A stretch of 64,000 nt of DNA, taken from Nitrospirota bacterium (GTDB lineage: Bacteria > Nitrospirota > Leptospirillia > Leptospirillales > Leptospirillaceae). Position numbers and translations under genes: made by a program. The notes below the pieces were generated by a model, which made no database searches, was not told the origin of the DNA, and saw nothing but the letters and a program-made list of their open reading frames with translations. Where the stretch lies: the NCBI GenBank assembly GCA_021801345.1, contig JAJYYA010000024.1, positions 1 to 64,000 of the forward strand. Reading direction: 5' to 3'. This document shows positions 42,995-52,636 of this stretch, one piece after another (positions within the stretch are counted from its first letter, which is position 1; every line of letters begins with the position of its first letter).

Positions 42995-43833
42995 TTCTCT
43001 CCTTCCTTCCCCCGGACGGCACCGTATTTTTCCCGGAATGCCAGGACGATCCGGAGGCTGTCGAGAAGAATCCGGCGATTGAGGGTGGACTCTCCCAGCA
43101 CGCGGTCCCGGAAGGTAATCGGGCTTTCGGCCAGTCGATGGCCGTTTTTGTGGATGATCAGGAGGATCTCCTGAAGGAGGGAGGGGCCCCGGCTGATGAG
43201 ATCGGTCCAGGGGATCTCCCGGAGGAGCTCCCGACGGAAGATCCGGTAGCCCGAGGTCGTATCGCGGTAGGGAAGGCCGAGAAGGGCCCGAATATAGAGA
43301 TTGGCGGCCCGGGTCAAAAGCCGGCGCGCCAGCGTCCTCCCCTCCTCTCGCCCCCCGGGAACCAGTCGGGAGCCGATCACCCCGTCCACACCGGAAGTCA
43401 GGGCCTTGAGAAGTCCCGGAAGATCCTCCGGAGCGTGGGAGCCGTCCGCGTCCATCTCCCCGATCAGCGGCGCTCCCATGTGGAGGGCCTGGAGGTATCC
43501 GTCGATACCGGCCGGTCCCCTGCCCCTGTTGTCGAGGCGTTCGAGAAGGTAGACGTGGGCCGCATGGGCTTTCTGGAAGGACTTGACCGCCTCCCCTGTT
43601 CCGTCGGGAGAGCGGTCGTCGACGATAAGGACGCCGACCACCGCTCCTTGTGCGGTCAGGCGTTCAAGAAGTCCCGGGATATTTTCCGCCTCGTTGTAGG
43701 TGGGGACGGTCATCAGGAGATCCGGTGGTGCCAAGGGAAGGCGGGGCGGAGAAAAAAGCCGTGCCGTGGTCCCGGGGAGGGGCGCAAGCGAAAGGTCGAA
43801 GGAGGGGGTGAGGCTCTGCGCGGAGAGGGTCAC
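42991..43833 (-). CDS. GT2 polyprenyl-phosphate sugar synthase (Dpm1-like)
   Basis: The protein of about 280 residues has LLMTVPTYNEAENIPGLLER, VGVLIVDDRSPDGTGEAV, MDADGSHAPEDLPGLL (the DxD-like nucleotide-sugar site) and YRDTTSGYRIFRREL, all typical of dolichol/polyprenol phosphate mannosyl- or glucosyl-transferases. I place the start at the GTG 43833, which overlaps the stop of the upstream GT9 gene (GTGA). The first 35 residues are an extra tail. It probably makes the lipid-linked sugar used by the GT39 enzymes beside it. Confidence 0.85.
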   Translation of the reverse strand: MTLSAQSLTPSFDLSLAPLPGTTARLFSPPRLPLAPPDLLMTVPTYNEAENIPGLLERLTAQGAVVGVLIVDDRSPDGTGEAVKSFQKAHAAHVYLLERLDNRGRGPAGIDGYLQALHMGAPLIGEMDADGSHAPEDLPGLLKALTSGVDGVIGSRLVPGGREEGRTLARRLLTRAANLYIRALLGLPYRDTTSGYRIFRRELLREIPWTDLISRGPSLLQEILLIIHKNGHRLAESPITFRDRVLGESTLNRRILLDSLRIVLAFREKYGAVRGKEGEK

Positions 43834-45071
43834 TGGGCTCCCCCTCTCGAGGAGTCTCTCTCTCGTGGTGCGGCAAAGGCGGCGATCTGCCTCATGACCG
43901 CGTCCGTCACTCTTTGTGCATCGATCGTCTCCATGCAGGAGGGATGGATATCGCAGCTGCGACGGTAGCAGGGCGCGCATGAAAGGGGCGTTACGATCTT
44001 TTCTCCTCGCCCGAAGAGTTCGATCTCGTGGGGCTGGGTCGAGCCAAAGAGGGCGACGACGGGCCGCCCGGCGGCAAGGGCCACATGCATGCCGAGCGTA
44101 TCGCCGGTAACGACGACCCGACAGAGAGAGACAAGGGCCGAGAAAACCCCAAGAGAAAGGGCCGAGCCGACTTCTCGAAGATAGGGGCTCGAGATCTTTC
44201 GGGCGATCTCGGCATTTCTCGAAGACTCCCGGTCTCCCCCGAGGAGCAGGACGGGGATCCGGGCCCTTTCGAGCTCCCGGATCAGTTCAAGATAGCCGAG
44301 GACGGTCCAGTCCTTGTTGACGAAGACCCCTCCGGCCCCGGTATTGAGGCCCACGATCGGATCGGCGGGAGAGAGCCCCTGGCCTGCGAGGAGCCTGCGG
44401 GCCGTTTCGAGATCTTTTTCCGAAATATCGAGGTGGTAGTCGTCGGTTTCCGGGTCATAGGGGATCCGGACCGCCTCGGAAAGAAGGTCGGGGTAGCTTC
44501 GCCGATTGCCGTGGAACTTTTCCGGGTTATCGAGCCCGAGGCGATAGTAATACGCCATCTCAGGGTTGAGGGGGTAGACCGCCCCCCGGGAGTCTACCCC
44601 CATTCCCCTCTTGTCCGGGGCGGTCGCAACCATGGCCAGTGCCGCCACCTCGGGCTCCTTGTCGAGGGAAAGGACGAGGTCGAAGCGTTCGACATGGAGA
44701 CGAAAGAGCGTTTGGGGGGAGAGTGTCCAGATCCGATCGACTTGGGAGGCGGGGACGAGGGGAACAGCTCCGGGGGCCGTAATCCAGGTGATGTGGGAAT
44801 GAGGATAAGCTCTCCGGATGCCGCCGAGAAGGATCGTCGTCCGGAGGACGTCGCCCAGGGCCCCCGTCTTGAGAAGGAGGATCCGGAAGCCCTGCGGCGA
44901 ATAGTCCGTGCAGCCCTCGCAGGCTCTTCCGAAGCGGCAGGGGCGGTCGCCGATGTAGTGCCGGCAGTCAAGTGCCACAGGAAATGTCCCCTGCCCCGCC
45001 TCCCGGGAAAAGTCGCGCCAGTGTTCGGGGAGGGCTCCGGGCACGTTCTCGAAGTTGTTGAGTTGGGTCAC
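43830..45071 (-). CDS. GT9 heptosyltransferase-like protein
   Basis: The 413-residue protein has a GT9 core: ILLLKTGALGDVLRTTILLG, SLDKEPEVAALAM, GLNTGAGGVFVNKDWTV and VVTGDTLGMHVALAAGRPVV. A Cys-rich N-terminal extension (DCRHYIGDRPCRFGRACEGC) could bind metal, and a second Cys group sits in APCYRRSCDIHPSC. GT9 enzymes add heptose to the lipopolysaccharide core. It lies in a run of glycan genes and overlaps the GT2 gene by 4 bp. Confidence 0.82.
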   Translation of the reverse strand: MTQLNNFENVPGALPEHWRDFSREAGQGTFPVALDCRHYIGDRPCRFGRACEGCTDYSPQGFRILLLKTGALGDVLRTTILLGGIRRAYPHSHITWITAPGAVPLVPASQVDRIWTLSPQTLFRLHVERFDLVLSLDKEPEVAALAMVATAPDKRGMGVDSRGAVYPLNPEMAYYYRLGLDNPEKFHGNRRSYPDLLSEAVRIPYDPETDDYHLDISEKDLETARRLLAGQGLSPADPIVGLNTGAGGVFVNKDWTVLGYLELIRELERARIPVLLLGGDRESSRNAEIARKISSPYLREVGSALSLGVFSALVSLCRVVVTGDTLGMHVALAAGRPVVALFGSTQPHEIELFGRGEKIVTPLSCAPCYRRSCDIHPSCMETIDAQRVTDAVMRQIAAFAAPRERDSSRGGAQ

Positions 45072-45092
45072 GATACTCCTCGTATTGTCGGA

Positions 45093-46649
45093 TCAGGGCC
45101 GAAAGGGGACATGCCGGAATCCGATCAGCCAGGCCATGTAGAAGATGCGTGCCGGATGGCCGTTTCTCATGACCACGAAAGGCTTGAGGGGGATCACCCG
45201 GTCGAAGGTTCCCGGCGGATAGAATTTCGCCGGGTCGACTTTGTACTTGTCGGTCGAGACGAAGAGTCCGTTCTGGCCGACAAACCGGTGGGGATCGCTC
45301 CAGAAGTCGAAGCCGGTCGTTTCATGGGACAGACATATTGTATGGGAGGAATTCCCAAGATAAAAGGCCAAAAGATCGGCGGTATTGAAGTGCTCGGCGG
45401 CAAAAAAGAACTTCGGCGTCACCCGTTCGGGATGTCGCGCCAACTCTGCCTTGATCGCTCCGGCCAGCCTCCTGTAGCCGAAGAGGTCGTTGGTGATGTC
45501 GACCCAGAGAGGGACGGTCGCGGGAAGCACGATAGGGCGGAAAAAAAGCTGGACCGTCGTCAGTGCCGCCATGCTTGCCCCCAGAAGAACTCCGGCCAGC
45601 GTCCAGGAGGAGAGGCGGGAGCGGGGAGCCGTGGACCAAAGAAGCGCGAGGAGCGGAAGCGCGGTGAGATACCCCATGGCCGGCCAGTGGGGGAGGATCG
45701 GATGAAGAAGGCCGATCCCGTTGAAAAAAAGAAGGGGCAAAAGGGAGAAGACGAGGAGAAGGCGCACGACGAGGGGGTCGGCCTGTCCCGGCGGAGAGGC
45801 ACGAAGAAGGCGCACGAGAGTTGCCGCCAGGAGAACGAAAAGAATGGGCGAGACGTAGCCCATCTGGCCAAAGACCATCTGGTAGAAGGGAACCCAGGAG
45901 AAGTGGGCGTGAGAGCCTCCCAGTCCGTGACCTCCCTGAAAAGCAAAGGAGACCCATCCGTGGCGGAAGTTCCATAAAAAAAGAGGCCACGACACCAGAA
46001 GTCCCACTAGAAGGGCCAGATAGGGGGCGGGGGTGAGGAGACGGGCTCTGTGGCGGGGAGAGAAAAGAAGAAAAAGGAAGCTTCCCCCTGCCAGAAGGAC
46101 CCCGTTGTACTTGGACAGGAGGGCCAGACCGAAGGTCGCCCCCAGCAGGAGCCATCCCGCAGCCCTGTTCTTCCGGTCGAGTCGCTCGTACCGGGAGAAG
46201 AGGACCGTCGCCACAAGAATATGGAGAAGCCAGAAGACGGAAAGGGGAGCGTCGGGGAGGATCAGCATCGACCCCAGATATCCGAAGAGCGGCACGGCGT
46301 TCACGAGAAGGAGGGTTCCGAGAACCATCCTGCGGGAAGGGCGAAGCAAAAGAGCGATCATCAGAAGAATAACGGTCGAGAGAAGGAAGAGAATCGGGGC
46401 AAAGAGGCGGACGCCGAAGGCGGTCGTTCCTCCAAGGAAGATCCCCGCCCGGATCAGGAGGGCGACCATGAGGGGGTGGTCGAAGTAGCTTGCCGCCGGA
46501 TGGAGGGCATACATGAAATAGTGGGCCTCGTCGTTGCCCAGGTCGAAGCGGCCGATCATGAAGAGCCGGAAAAGAGTCGGCAGAACGAGGAGGGCTCCCG
46601 TCAGAAGAAGAAAGCGCTGCGGGCTCAGTCGGGAAAGAAAAGTCCTCAA
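45093..46649 (-). CDS. Second GT39/ArnT-like membrane glycosyltransferase
   Basis: The protein of about 518 residues has GRFDLGNDEAHYFMYALHPA with SYFDHPLMVALL, the GT39 signature, and a dozen or so hydrophobic segments. I use the TTG at 46649, which overlaps the PAP2 stop (TTGA) and precedes a short basic stretch and the first helix; the long frame upstream lies antiparallel in the PAP2 gene. It is related in plan to the 41462-42994 enzyme. The C-terminal domain (ICLSHETTGFDFWSDPHRFV) is periplasmic. Confidence 0.8.
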   Translation of the reverse strand: MRTFLSRLSPQRFLLLTGALLVLPTLFRLFMIGRFDLGNDEAHYFMYALHPAASYFDHPLMVALLIRAGIFLGGTTAFGVRLFAPILFLLSTVILLMIALLLRPSRRMVLGTLLLVNAVPLFGYLGSMLILPDAPLSVFWLLHILVATVLFSRYERLDRKNRAAGWLLLGATFGLALLSKYNGVLLAGGSFLFLLFSPRHRARLLTPAPYLALLVGLLVSWPLFLWNFRHGWVSFAFQGGHGLGGSHAHFSWVPFYQMVFGQMGYVSPILFVLLAATLVRLLRASPPGQADPLVVRLLLVFSLLPLLFFNGIGLLHPILPHWPAMGYLTALPLLALLWSTAPRSRLSSWTLAGVLLGASMAALTTVQLFFRPIVLPATVPLWVDITNDLFGYRRLAGAIKAELARHPERVTPKFFFAAEHFNTADLLAFYLGNSSHTICLSHETTGFDFWSDPHRFVGQNGLFVSTDKYKVDPAKFYPPGTFDRVIPLKPFVVMRNGHPARIFYMAWLIGFRHVPFRP

Positions 46650-47212
46650 CGGTGTCGGCCTTCCCCGAAGAGGGGCGAGAGCGCGGGGATCCTCAAAAGG
46701 GCCGAAACAACAAAGAATCCAGTCGCTGCCCCAATGATGGCCCCACCCAGAACGTCGAAGGGATAGTGGACCCCGATATAGATCCGGGAGTATCCGACAA
46801 GCGTCGCAAAAAGAAAGGCATAGGGCGTTGCCCGGGGATAGATGAGCGAGAGGATCGTCGCCTCGCAGAAGATATTGACGGCATGGCTCGAAGGGAAGCT
46901 CCACGAGTCGGAGCAGCCCAGGGGAAGGTGGAGGGGCGTCTCCCCGTGGCAGGGGCGGACCCGGTGGAAGAGCGACTTGAGAAGGCGGCTGGCCAGCGGA
47001 TCGGAAATGGCCACGCCCACGCCGGCCGAGAGAACGAGAGCCTTCCCGCGACCCCCTCCCCAGAGAAGGAGGAAAAAGACCGCGACGACAAGACTTAACG
47101 CAAAGTTCTCCGGACGGGTCACGAAGACAAAAAAGGATGTAAGCCACGGCGGATGGGGCGCGTAAAGGATCCGGTGGTAGAGGGAGAGATCGAGGGAGGC
47201 GAGACCGTTCAT
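46646..47212 (-). CDS. PAP2-family membrane phosphatase
   Basis: The 188-residue protein has the three PAP2 motifs: [15 protein letters not shown] (KxxxxxxRP), [10 protein letters not shown] (PSGH-like PSSH) and [19 protein letters not shown] (SRxxxxxHxxxD). It has five or six membrane helices. Such enzymes dephosphorylate undecaprenyl pyrophosphate or lipid phosphates. The ATG at 47212 overlaps the cysE stop (ATGA). Confidence 0.87.
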   Translation of the reverse strand: MNGLASLDLSLYHRILYAPHPPWLTSFFVFVTRPENFALSLVVAVFFLLLWGGGRGKALVLSAGVGVAISDPLASRLLKSLFHRVRPCHGETPLHLPLGCSDSWSFPSSHAVNIFCEATILSLIYPRATPYAFLFATLVGYSRIYIGVHYPFDVLGGAIIGAATGFFVVSALLRIPALSPLFGEGRHR

Positions 47213-47931
47213 TCCGGAGAGTTGTCTCCCGGCGCGGATTTTCTCAGCCTTGAGATCTCGTCGGAGAGGCGGGCTACCGTCCGTTCGAGCTGCTCGATAC
47301 GCTCCTGGGTCGGATCGGGCATGTCCTGATGGTTCAGCGTCCATTCGGGGTAACCGGACTCCTTGGTGCGGACGACCCGTCCGGGGATGCCCACGACGGT
47401 CGAGTGGGGAGGGATCGAGCGCAGGACGACCGCATTCGATCCGACGCGGACTCCTTCTCCGATCGTCACGTTCCCCAGGATCTTGGCCCCGGCCCCCACC
47501 AGGACGTGGCTTCCCAGCGTAGGATGGCGCTTCTGTCCTTTCTCCTTTCCGGTTCCTCCCAGACTGACCCCCTGGTAGAGGGTCACCTCCTCTCCGACGA
47601 CCGTCGTCTCGCCGATGACGACCCCCATGCCGTGGTCGATGAAGAAGCCCGCTCCGATGGTCGCGGCGGGATGGATCTCGACTCCGGTCAGAAATCGCGC
47701 GAACAGGGAGAGAAGTCTCGCCGTCATCGTCAGTCGGCGGACATAGAGAAAGTGCGCGACCCGGTAGAGAAGAACGGCATGAAATCCGGGATAGGTCAGG
47801 AGAACGGCCAGGACGCTCCGCGCTGCCGGATCCCGTTCGAAGACTACGCGAAAGTCCCGGGAGATCACCTCCCGAAGGGAGATTTCCTTGCGCCGGGACA
47901 TCTTGTCTGTGGTGGCATCGGCCAGGCTCAC
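47209..47931 (-). CDS. cysE: Serine O-acetyltransferase
   Basis: The protein of about 240 residues has the N-terminal helical SAT domain ([20 protein letters not shown]) and left-handed beta-helix repeats: [58 protein letters not shown]. It makes O-acetylserine for cysteine synthesis. A C-terminal coiled segment ([20 protein letters not shown]) is extra. The GTG at 47931 overlaps the ispF stop; the ATG ten codons in is an alternative. Confidence 0.93.
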   Translation of the reverse strand: MSLADATTDKMSRRKEISLREVISRDFRVVFERDPAARSVLAVLLTYPGFHAVLLYRVAHFLYVRRLTMTARLLSLFARFLTGVEIHPAATIGAGFFIDHGMGVVIGETTVVGEEVTLYQGVSLGGTGKEKGQKRHPTLGSHVLVGAGAKILGNVTIGEGVRVGSNAVVLRSIPPHSTVVGIPGRVVRTKESGYPEWTLNHQDMPDPTQERIEQLERTVARLSDEISRLRKSAPGDNSPE

Positions 47932-48413
47932 GGGGAGTCGCTCCGAAGGACGGAGGCGATCGCCCAGACGGCGATCCCTTCCTCTCGTCCGGTGAATCCC
48001 ATGCGCTCGGTGGTGGTGGCCTTGATGGAGACATCCTCCGCCCCGACCTCAAGAAGACGCGAAAGTTCGGCCGTCATCGCCGGAATATGGGGGGAGATCC
48101 GGGGTCTTTCCGCGAGGATCGTGATATCGACCTGGTGGGGCCGGTAGCCCTTGCCCCGAACGAGCGCGGCGACCTCCCGAAGAAAGAACCGGCTGTCCTT
48201 TCCCTTGTAGCGGGGATCGGAGGGGGGGAAGTGGTGGCCGATATCGCCGAGCGCCAGCGTGCCGAGAAGGGCGTCGCAGAGGGCATGGATGACCGCATCG
48301 GCGTCGGAGTGGCCGTCGAGGCCCCGGTCGTGCGGGATCGTGACCCCTCCCAGAACGAGCGGCCTGCCTTCCTTGAAGGGGTGGACGTCGACCCCCTGCC
48401 CTATCCGTAACAT
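47928..48413 (-). CDS. ispF: 2-C-methyl-D-erythritol 2,4-cyclodiphosphate synthase
   Basis: The 161-residue protein has [20 protein letters not shown], the metal site around [35 protein letters not shown] and [20 protein letters not shown]. It forms the cyclic diphosphate in the MEP isoprenoid pathway and binds zinc through the two His/Asp motifs. It is separated from ispD by an MNT-HEPN gene, though the two are usually adjacent or fused. Confidence 0.95.
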   Translation of the reverse strand: MLRIGQGVDVHPFKEGRPLVLGGVTIPHDRGLDGHSDADAVIHALCDALLGTLALGDIGHHFPPSDPRYKGKDSRFFLREVAALVRGKGYRPHQVDITILAERPRISPHIPAMTAELSRLLEVGAEDVSIKATTTERMGFTGREEGIAVWAIASVLRSDSP

Positions 48414-48458
48414 TTTTCGGCGATCCTTTCGTTGTCGGTCACTCTCGTCCTGAGAGAA

Positions 48459-48590
48459 CGATTGCTCAGCCGGATTCCTATGGTCGGCTTCAGGCGGCGC
48501 TTTCGGCTCATGGTCCTGCCTATGCGTCGACTTCCGGGCGGTCTAGAACTCGGCACCTCAGAAACTTGGCTCCGCCCGGCTGAGCAATCG
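48459..48590. repeat. 15-bp perfect inverted repeat enclosing about 100 bp
   Basis: CGATTGCTCAGCCGG (48459-48473) and its exact complement (48576-48590) bracket a stretch without a convincing gene, between ispF and the MNT-HEPN gene. It could be a small non-autonomous element, the scar of the MNT-HEPN insertion, or a structured RNA in the ispF leader. The frame inside (MSRKRRLKP and on) has no homology I recognise. Confidence 0.5.
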
Positions 48591-48606
48591 CTCATCAGGT
48601 CTCTTT

Positions 48607-49449
48607 TTAAAGAGTAAAAAAACGATCACAGTCCGAGATCCGACCCCTTTTTTCGCGGCTCTTTTCCTGGCGTTCGAGGGAGTCCGAAAGGGTCCGGTCA
48701 AGCGATTTAAGCCATGGATCGAGTTTTTCCCGAAGATCCCGCACCTCGGGAAGTGTCGGAACGATCCGGACTTCTCCTTCCCGGCGTGGCGCATAATGGC
48801 AGGCCCGTCCCCAATCATAAGTAACTTGGAGGGTTTCCCGAAGCGATTCCCAGGACGGTTCATACTTGACGGCTTGGTCGAGAAGTCCGGGGAGACTGTG
48901 CACCATTTCGACCTTGATTCCTTTGCTCATGAGAAACGCCTTCATGTATCGTTCCGTGGCCTGAAAAAGCTCATCCATGGCCCCTATGTCATAATCTCTC
49001 CGAAGGTCGAGTTCCATGTGTTCCAAATGTCGTCGCGCTTCCTTCAGCCAGTGTTTGATATTATAAAAAACCTCCCTTGCCGCCATAAACTCCTTTTCTT
49101 TTCCATAGAGAAAACGTCCGTTGAAGAACGACACACTCACATAAGTCTGTCCTTCGGACAGCCCTTGGGCAACCTCCTGGGGTGTCCACACCTGAACGTC
49201 GAAATCGACGGGGGATCCGATCTTCCGGAGGAGATCTTCCGCGTCGTGCGTCCTCTCTATCGGCTCTCGGTCCGTTTCTTTCACGACCAGAAGATCGATA
49301 TCGCTGTCGGGATAGGGATCCCCGAAGAGGCGGGATCCGTGGAACACGACATGGCTGGCCCCGTACTCCCGGACGAGAATCTCCGTGGCTTGGGAAAGGA
49401 TCTTTTCGAGAACCCCGGGACTTTGGATATCGATAGATTGGACAACCAT
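48607..49449 (-). CDS. Nucleotidyltransferase-HEPN fusion protein
   Basis: Residues 1-110 hold a Pol-beta-type minimal nucleotidyltransferase (VVFHGSRLFGDPYPDSDIDL, the GS and DxD motifs, plus a third Asp in DFDVQVW). Residues from about 120 to 240 form a HEPN helical bundle (YNIKHWLKEARRHLEHMELD, ATERYMKAFLMSKGIKVEMV). MNT and HEPN are usually two genes of a toxin-antitoxin pair, where MNT AMPylates the HEPN RNase; single-chain fusions are also known. The gene lies between ispF and ispD, so it looks like an insertion into an isoprenoid operon. Function as a self-contained toxin-antitoxin is inferred. Confidence 0.8.
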   Translation of the reverse strand: MVVQSIDIQSPGVLEKILSQATEILVREYGASHVVFHGSRLFGDPYPDSDIDLLVVKETDREPIERTHDAEDLLRKIGSPVDFDVQVWTPQEVAQGLSEGQTYVSVSFFNGRFLYGKEKEFMAAREVFYNIKHWLKEARRHLEHMELDLRRDYDIGAMDELFQATERYMKAFLMSKGIKVEMVHSLPGLLDQAVKYEPSWESLRETLQVTYDWGRACHYAPRREGEVRIVPTLPEVRDLREKLDPWLKSLDRTLSDSLERQEKSREKRGRISDCDRFFTL

Positions 49450-49608
49450 GTTTTTCTCCGAAGGGGGGACAATTGCCCTATATGTTCGATTCTACTCCAG
49501 ATAAAAAAGGACCGGGCAGGAGAACGTGAGTCGGGAAGCAACCATTGTCCTGTCCGGAATTTTATCGTTCGGACAGGATATCCTCTCCTCCTCCGCATGC
49601 GTTCCAAA

Positions 49609-50337
49609 CTAGTTCGATTTATTTCCCCGTTCCCGTGAGGTCTCCAGAGCAAGATCCTCCGGACGGGTGATCTTGCGGTTTTTTCCGGAGCCCTCGACGA
49701 GGTAGAACGGAATGCCGGCCCTGAGAAAAAGGCTGGCCTCATCCGTAAATTCTCGGTCCTCGAGCCTTGCCAGGTCAAGAGCCCTGAGAAAAAGCTCCCG
49801 GGGCCCCCCCTGGGGCGTCTGGGCGGTGACCATCCGATCGCGGGAGACGATTTCGGCGATCCGGATCCCTCCTTCCCTCTCCTCGTGGGTTTTCCAGAGG
49901 GTGTCGACCACGGGGACCCCCACTCCGACGGCCTTGCCCTCCCGAAGTGTCCGGATCGTCTCGGCAAGGACCGAAGCGGAGAGAAAGGGGCGGGCGGCAT
50001 CGTGGACAAGGGCCCCCGTAATGGCAGGGAAAAGATCGAAGAGGCGGCGCACCCCCCGTTCGACGGTGTCCTGGCGCCGCACTCCGCCGGCAAAGACGTC
50101 GAGGCGACCGGATTCGACCGATTCGGGAAATCGCCGGGCCAGATCCATCCGGACCTCGTCGACATAGAGGGCGGGCATGCCGACAAGGACCACCGCGACA
50201 TCGGGTGAAGCGAGAAAGGGGGCAAGCGCCTTTCGGTAGATCGGCTCGCCTTCGATCTCGAGGAACTGCTTGGGAACGGGTCCCCCCATGCGAAGCCCCT
50301 TGCCTCCCGCCGCAAGGACCACCCCAATACCGCTCAT
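49609..50337 (-). CDS. ispD: 2-C-methyl-D-erythritol 4-phosphate cytidylyltransferase
   Basis: The 242-residue protein begins GIGVVLAAGGKGLRMGGPVP with KQFLEI, the nucleotide-binding loop, and has HDAARPFLSASVLA, VPVVDTLWKT, AQTPQGG and TDEASLFLRAG. These are standard IspD motifs. It activates methylerythritol phosphate with CTP. It overlaps the PIN-TRAM gene by 4 bp upstream. Confidence 0.94.
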   Translation of the reverse strand: MSGIGVVLAAGGKGLRMGGPVPKQFLEIEGEPIYRKALAPFLASPDVAVVLVGMPALYVDEVRMDLARRFPESVESGRLDVFAGGVRRQDTVERGVRRLFDLFPAITGALVHDAARPFLSASVLAETIRTLREGKAVGVGVPVVDTLWKTHEEREGGIRIAEIVSRDRMVTAQTPQGGPRELFLRALDLARLEDREFTDEASLFLRAGIPFYLVEGSGKNRKITRPEDLALETSRERGNKSN

Positions 50338-51371
50338 GTCGAGGGCTCCCGAGAGGAAGCGCCTTCCTCCGTCTCGCGCATCCGTCCGAAAATCATCCGT
50401 CCCGCCGAAGTCTGGAGAACGCTCGTGACCACCACGTCGATGTTCTTGCCGATGAAGCGCCGGCTGTTGTCGACGACGATCATCGTCCCGTCCTCGAGGT
50501 ACCCCACGGCCTGTCCCGCCTCCTTCCCGTCCTTGATGAGATAGACCCGCATGATCTCTCCCGGAAGAACCACCGGCTTGACCGCGTTGGCAAGATCGTT
50601 GATGTTGAGGACCCTGACGCCCTGGAGCTCGGCCACCTTGTTCAGGTTGAGGTCGTTTGTGACGATGACCGCCTTCATGCGGCGGCCCAGGGCGACGAGT
50701 TTGGAGTCGACCTCGCGGATATGAGGAAAGTCGTCGTCGGTGATCTGGATCTTGATGCCGGGGGTGGTCCGCATGCGCTGGAGGACGTCGAGACCTCTCC
50801 GTCCGCGGGTCCGCTTCATGCTGTCGGGGGAGTCGGCAATGAACTGGAGCTCATGGATGACGAACTGGGGAATGGTAAAGACCCCTTCGGCAAAGCCTGT
50901 CGTCGCAATGTCGGCGATCCGTCCATCGATGATGACGCTTGTGTCGAGGAGCTTGGGAGGGACGGCGCGATAGCCTTCGAGCCAGAAGGAGAGAAAGGAG
51001 CCCGCATACTGGAACTCTCGTCCCGCCCGGATTCCCACGATCATCCCGAAATAGCCCATGATGAGGCCGATGAAGATGTCGAGAGGCGCCGTCTGCTCGA
51101 GGGTCATGTGGAAGAGCGACCCGGTGGAGTAGGTCAGGACGCCTGCGGCAATCAGCCCTCCATAGAGGCCGATGATTCCCCCCAGCATGATGCGGAGGGG
51201 AACCTTTCGGAAAAGAAACTGGAGAAAGAGGGCGGAGCCTCCGACCGCCATGCCGATCCCGAGTCCTACCGGCCAGGGGTTGTCGCGGATGCCTGAAAAG
51301 ACGTAGATCCCGGCAGTAGCGGTCACTACGAGGAAGAACATCTGGGTCATGGTGGAGCGATTCATGCGCAA
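50334..51371 (-). CDS. Membrane-anchored PIN-TRAM protein (YacL-like)
   Basis: The 345-residue protein has four hydrophobic helices in its first 130 residues, then a PIN domain (LLDTSVIIDGRIADIATTGF, VTNDLNLNKVAELQGV) and a C-terminal TRAM segment (GQAVGYLEDGTMIVVDNSRR). This is the YacL architecture, found beside ispD in many bacteria. It probably acts on RNA at the membrane; the exact role is not settled. Confidence 0.87.
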   Translation of the reverse strand: MRMNRSTMTQMFFLVVTATAGIYVFSGIRDNPWPVGLGIGMAVGGSALFLQFLFRKVPLRIMLGGIIGLYGGLIAAGVLTYSTGSLFHMTLEQTAPLDIFIGLIMGYFGMIVGIRAGREFQYAGSFLSFWLEGYRAVPPKLLDTSVIIDGRIADIATTGFAEGVFTIPQFVIHELQFIADSPDSMKRTRGRRGLDVLQRMRTTPGIKIQITDDDFPHIREVDSKLVALGRRMKAVIVTNDLNLNKVAELQGVRVLNINDLANAVKPVVLPGEIMRVYLIKDGKEAGQAVGYLEDGTMIVVDNSRRFIGKNIDVVVTSVLQTSAGRMIFGRMRETEEGASSREPST

Positions 51372-51394
51372 GGGTCACTCTCCTCGAAAAAGCT

Positions 51395-52636
51395 CTACCG
51401 GTAATGGCCAAAGACCGGAACGGAGTGTCGGAGGGAAGCGTTTTCCTTCTCCTTCCCGATCCCGTCTTCCGTGACGAGGACGATGGCCATGATCAGCATA
51501 AAAAGGAGAGAAAAGGATCCGCCCCACATGGGATGGGCCATGCCGGCAAGCAGAAGGTTCAGGAGAAATCCGACGGTCATCCCCTTCAGGAAACGGACCG
51601 TCTCCGACCGCTTCTTTTCCCGGAGGACCCTTCCTACCCAGAAAAGAAGGAGAAGGGCAAAGGAGAGGACCCCAAGGAGACCGTACTCGCCGAGAAGGTT
51701 GAAAAAGAGATTGTGGCCGTGGGAGGCAAAATCCGGAAGGTTGTAGATCTTATGGATGTTCGGCATCTGGAATGTATCGGGCCCCACGCCCAGAAAGGGG
51801 CGGTCGTGGAAGATCCGGATGGCCCCCGCCCAGGTTTCGTAGCGGCTGGTGAAGGATCCGTCGTGGGTCGGGGCGATCGCAGAGGTCATCTCCCAGCGAA
51901 GATGGGGGGAGAGGAGGTAGAGAAGTCCCGCCCCCGCCGCAAAGACCGAAAGCGCTCCCGCCAGTGTTTTCCATTGGCGTCCGATAACGAGGATCGCCGC
52001 CGAGGCGACGGGAAGGGAAATAAGAAAGGCCCGGGAGTGGCAAAGAAGTATGCAGCCCAAAACAAGAAGGAGGGTCGGAGCGAAAAAGCGCCAGGTGAGG
52101 CCGACAGTATGCCTGACGGTCGAGATCCCGAGAAAAAGGAGAAAGGCCGTGGAGAGAAACTGCGCGCTGGAGTTTTTGTCGCCCAGGTTCATCATTTCCA
52201 TGTTCGGGTCGGAGAGGGCGAGCATTCGGTAGAGCCCTACGGCGCCTCCCGCCAAAATGCCGGCCGAAAGGGCGAAGAGAGCAATCCGGAGTATTCGGCT
52301 CCGGTCCGGAAAGATCAGGAGGGCCCCCGAAAAGACCACCCAGGACATCAACGTCTCGAGATCTCCCCAGAATCCCCTCATCGCAATGAAGGTGTTGATC
52401 GAATGGAGGGCCGAGGAGAGGGAGACGATCGAAAAGAGAAAGACCGGAAGGCCCAGAACGAGGATCCGCGAGGCGGGAACGAAGGCGTTGTCGTAGAGAT
52501 GGAGAAGGGTCAGGAGAAAGGAGAGAACGAGAAAGACCTCCTTGAGAGCCTCGGAAAAAGGCAAATTGAAGACGAAGAGTGCAAAGATAAAGATAAAAAG
52601 TCTTTCGTCTAGAAGCCTCGAGAGGAGGAGTCTCAC
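51395..52636 (-). CDS. O-antigen ligase-like (Wzy/WaaL family) membrane protein
   Basis: The 413-residue protein has about twelve membrane helices and a large loop with YETWAGAIRIFHDRPFLGVG and PDTFQMPN, then FASHGHNLFFNLLGEYGLLG. This is the O-antigen ligase/polymerase signature with the conserved His. It would join polysaccharide to lipid A core or polymerise it in the periplasm. It overlaps the patatin gene by 4 bp upstream. Confidence 0.82.
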   Translation of the reverse strand: MRLLLSRLLDERLFIFIFALFVFNLPFSEALKEVFLVLSFLLTLLHLYDNAFVPASRILVLGLPVFLFSIVSLSSALHSINTFIAMRGFWGDLETLMSWVVFSGALLIFPDRSRILRIALFALSAGILAGGAVGLYRMLALSDPNMEMMNLGDKNSSAQFLSTAFLLFLGISTVRHTVGLTWRFFAPTLLLVLGCILLCHSRAFLISLPVASAAILVIGRQWKTLAGALSVFAAGAGLLYLLSPHLRWEMTSAIAPTHDGSFTSRYETWAGAIRIFHDRPFLGVGPDTFQMPNIHKIYNLPDFASHGHNLFFNLLGEYGLLGVLSFALLLLFWVGRVLREKKRSETVRFLKGMTVGFLLNLLLAGMAHPMWGGSFSLLFMLIMAIVLVTEDGIGKEKENASLRHSVPVFGHYR

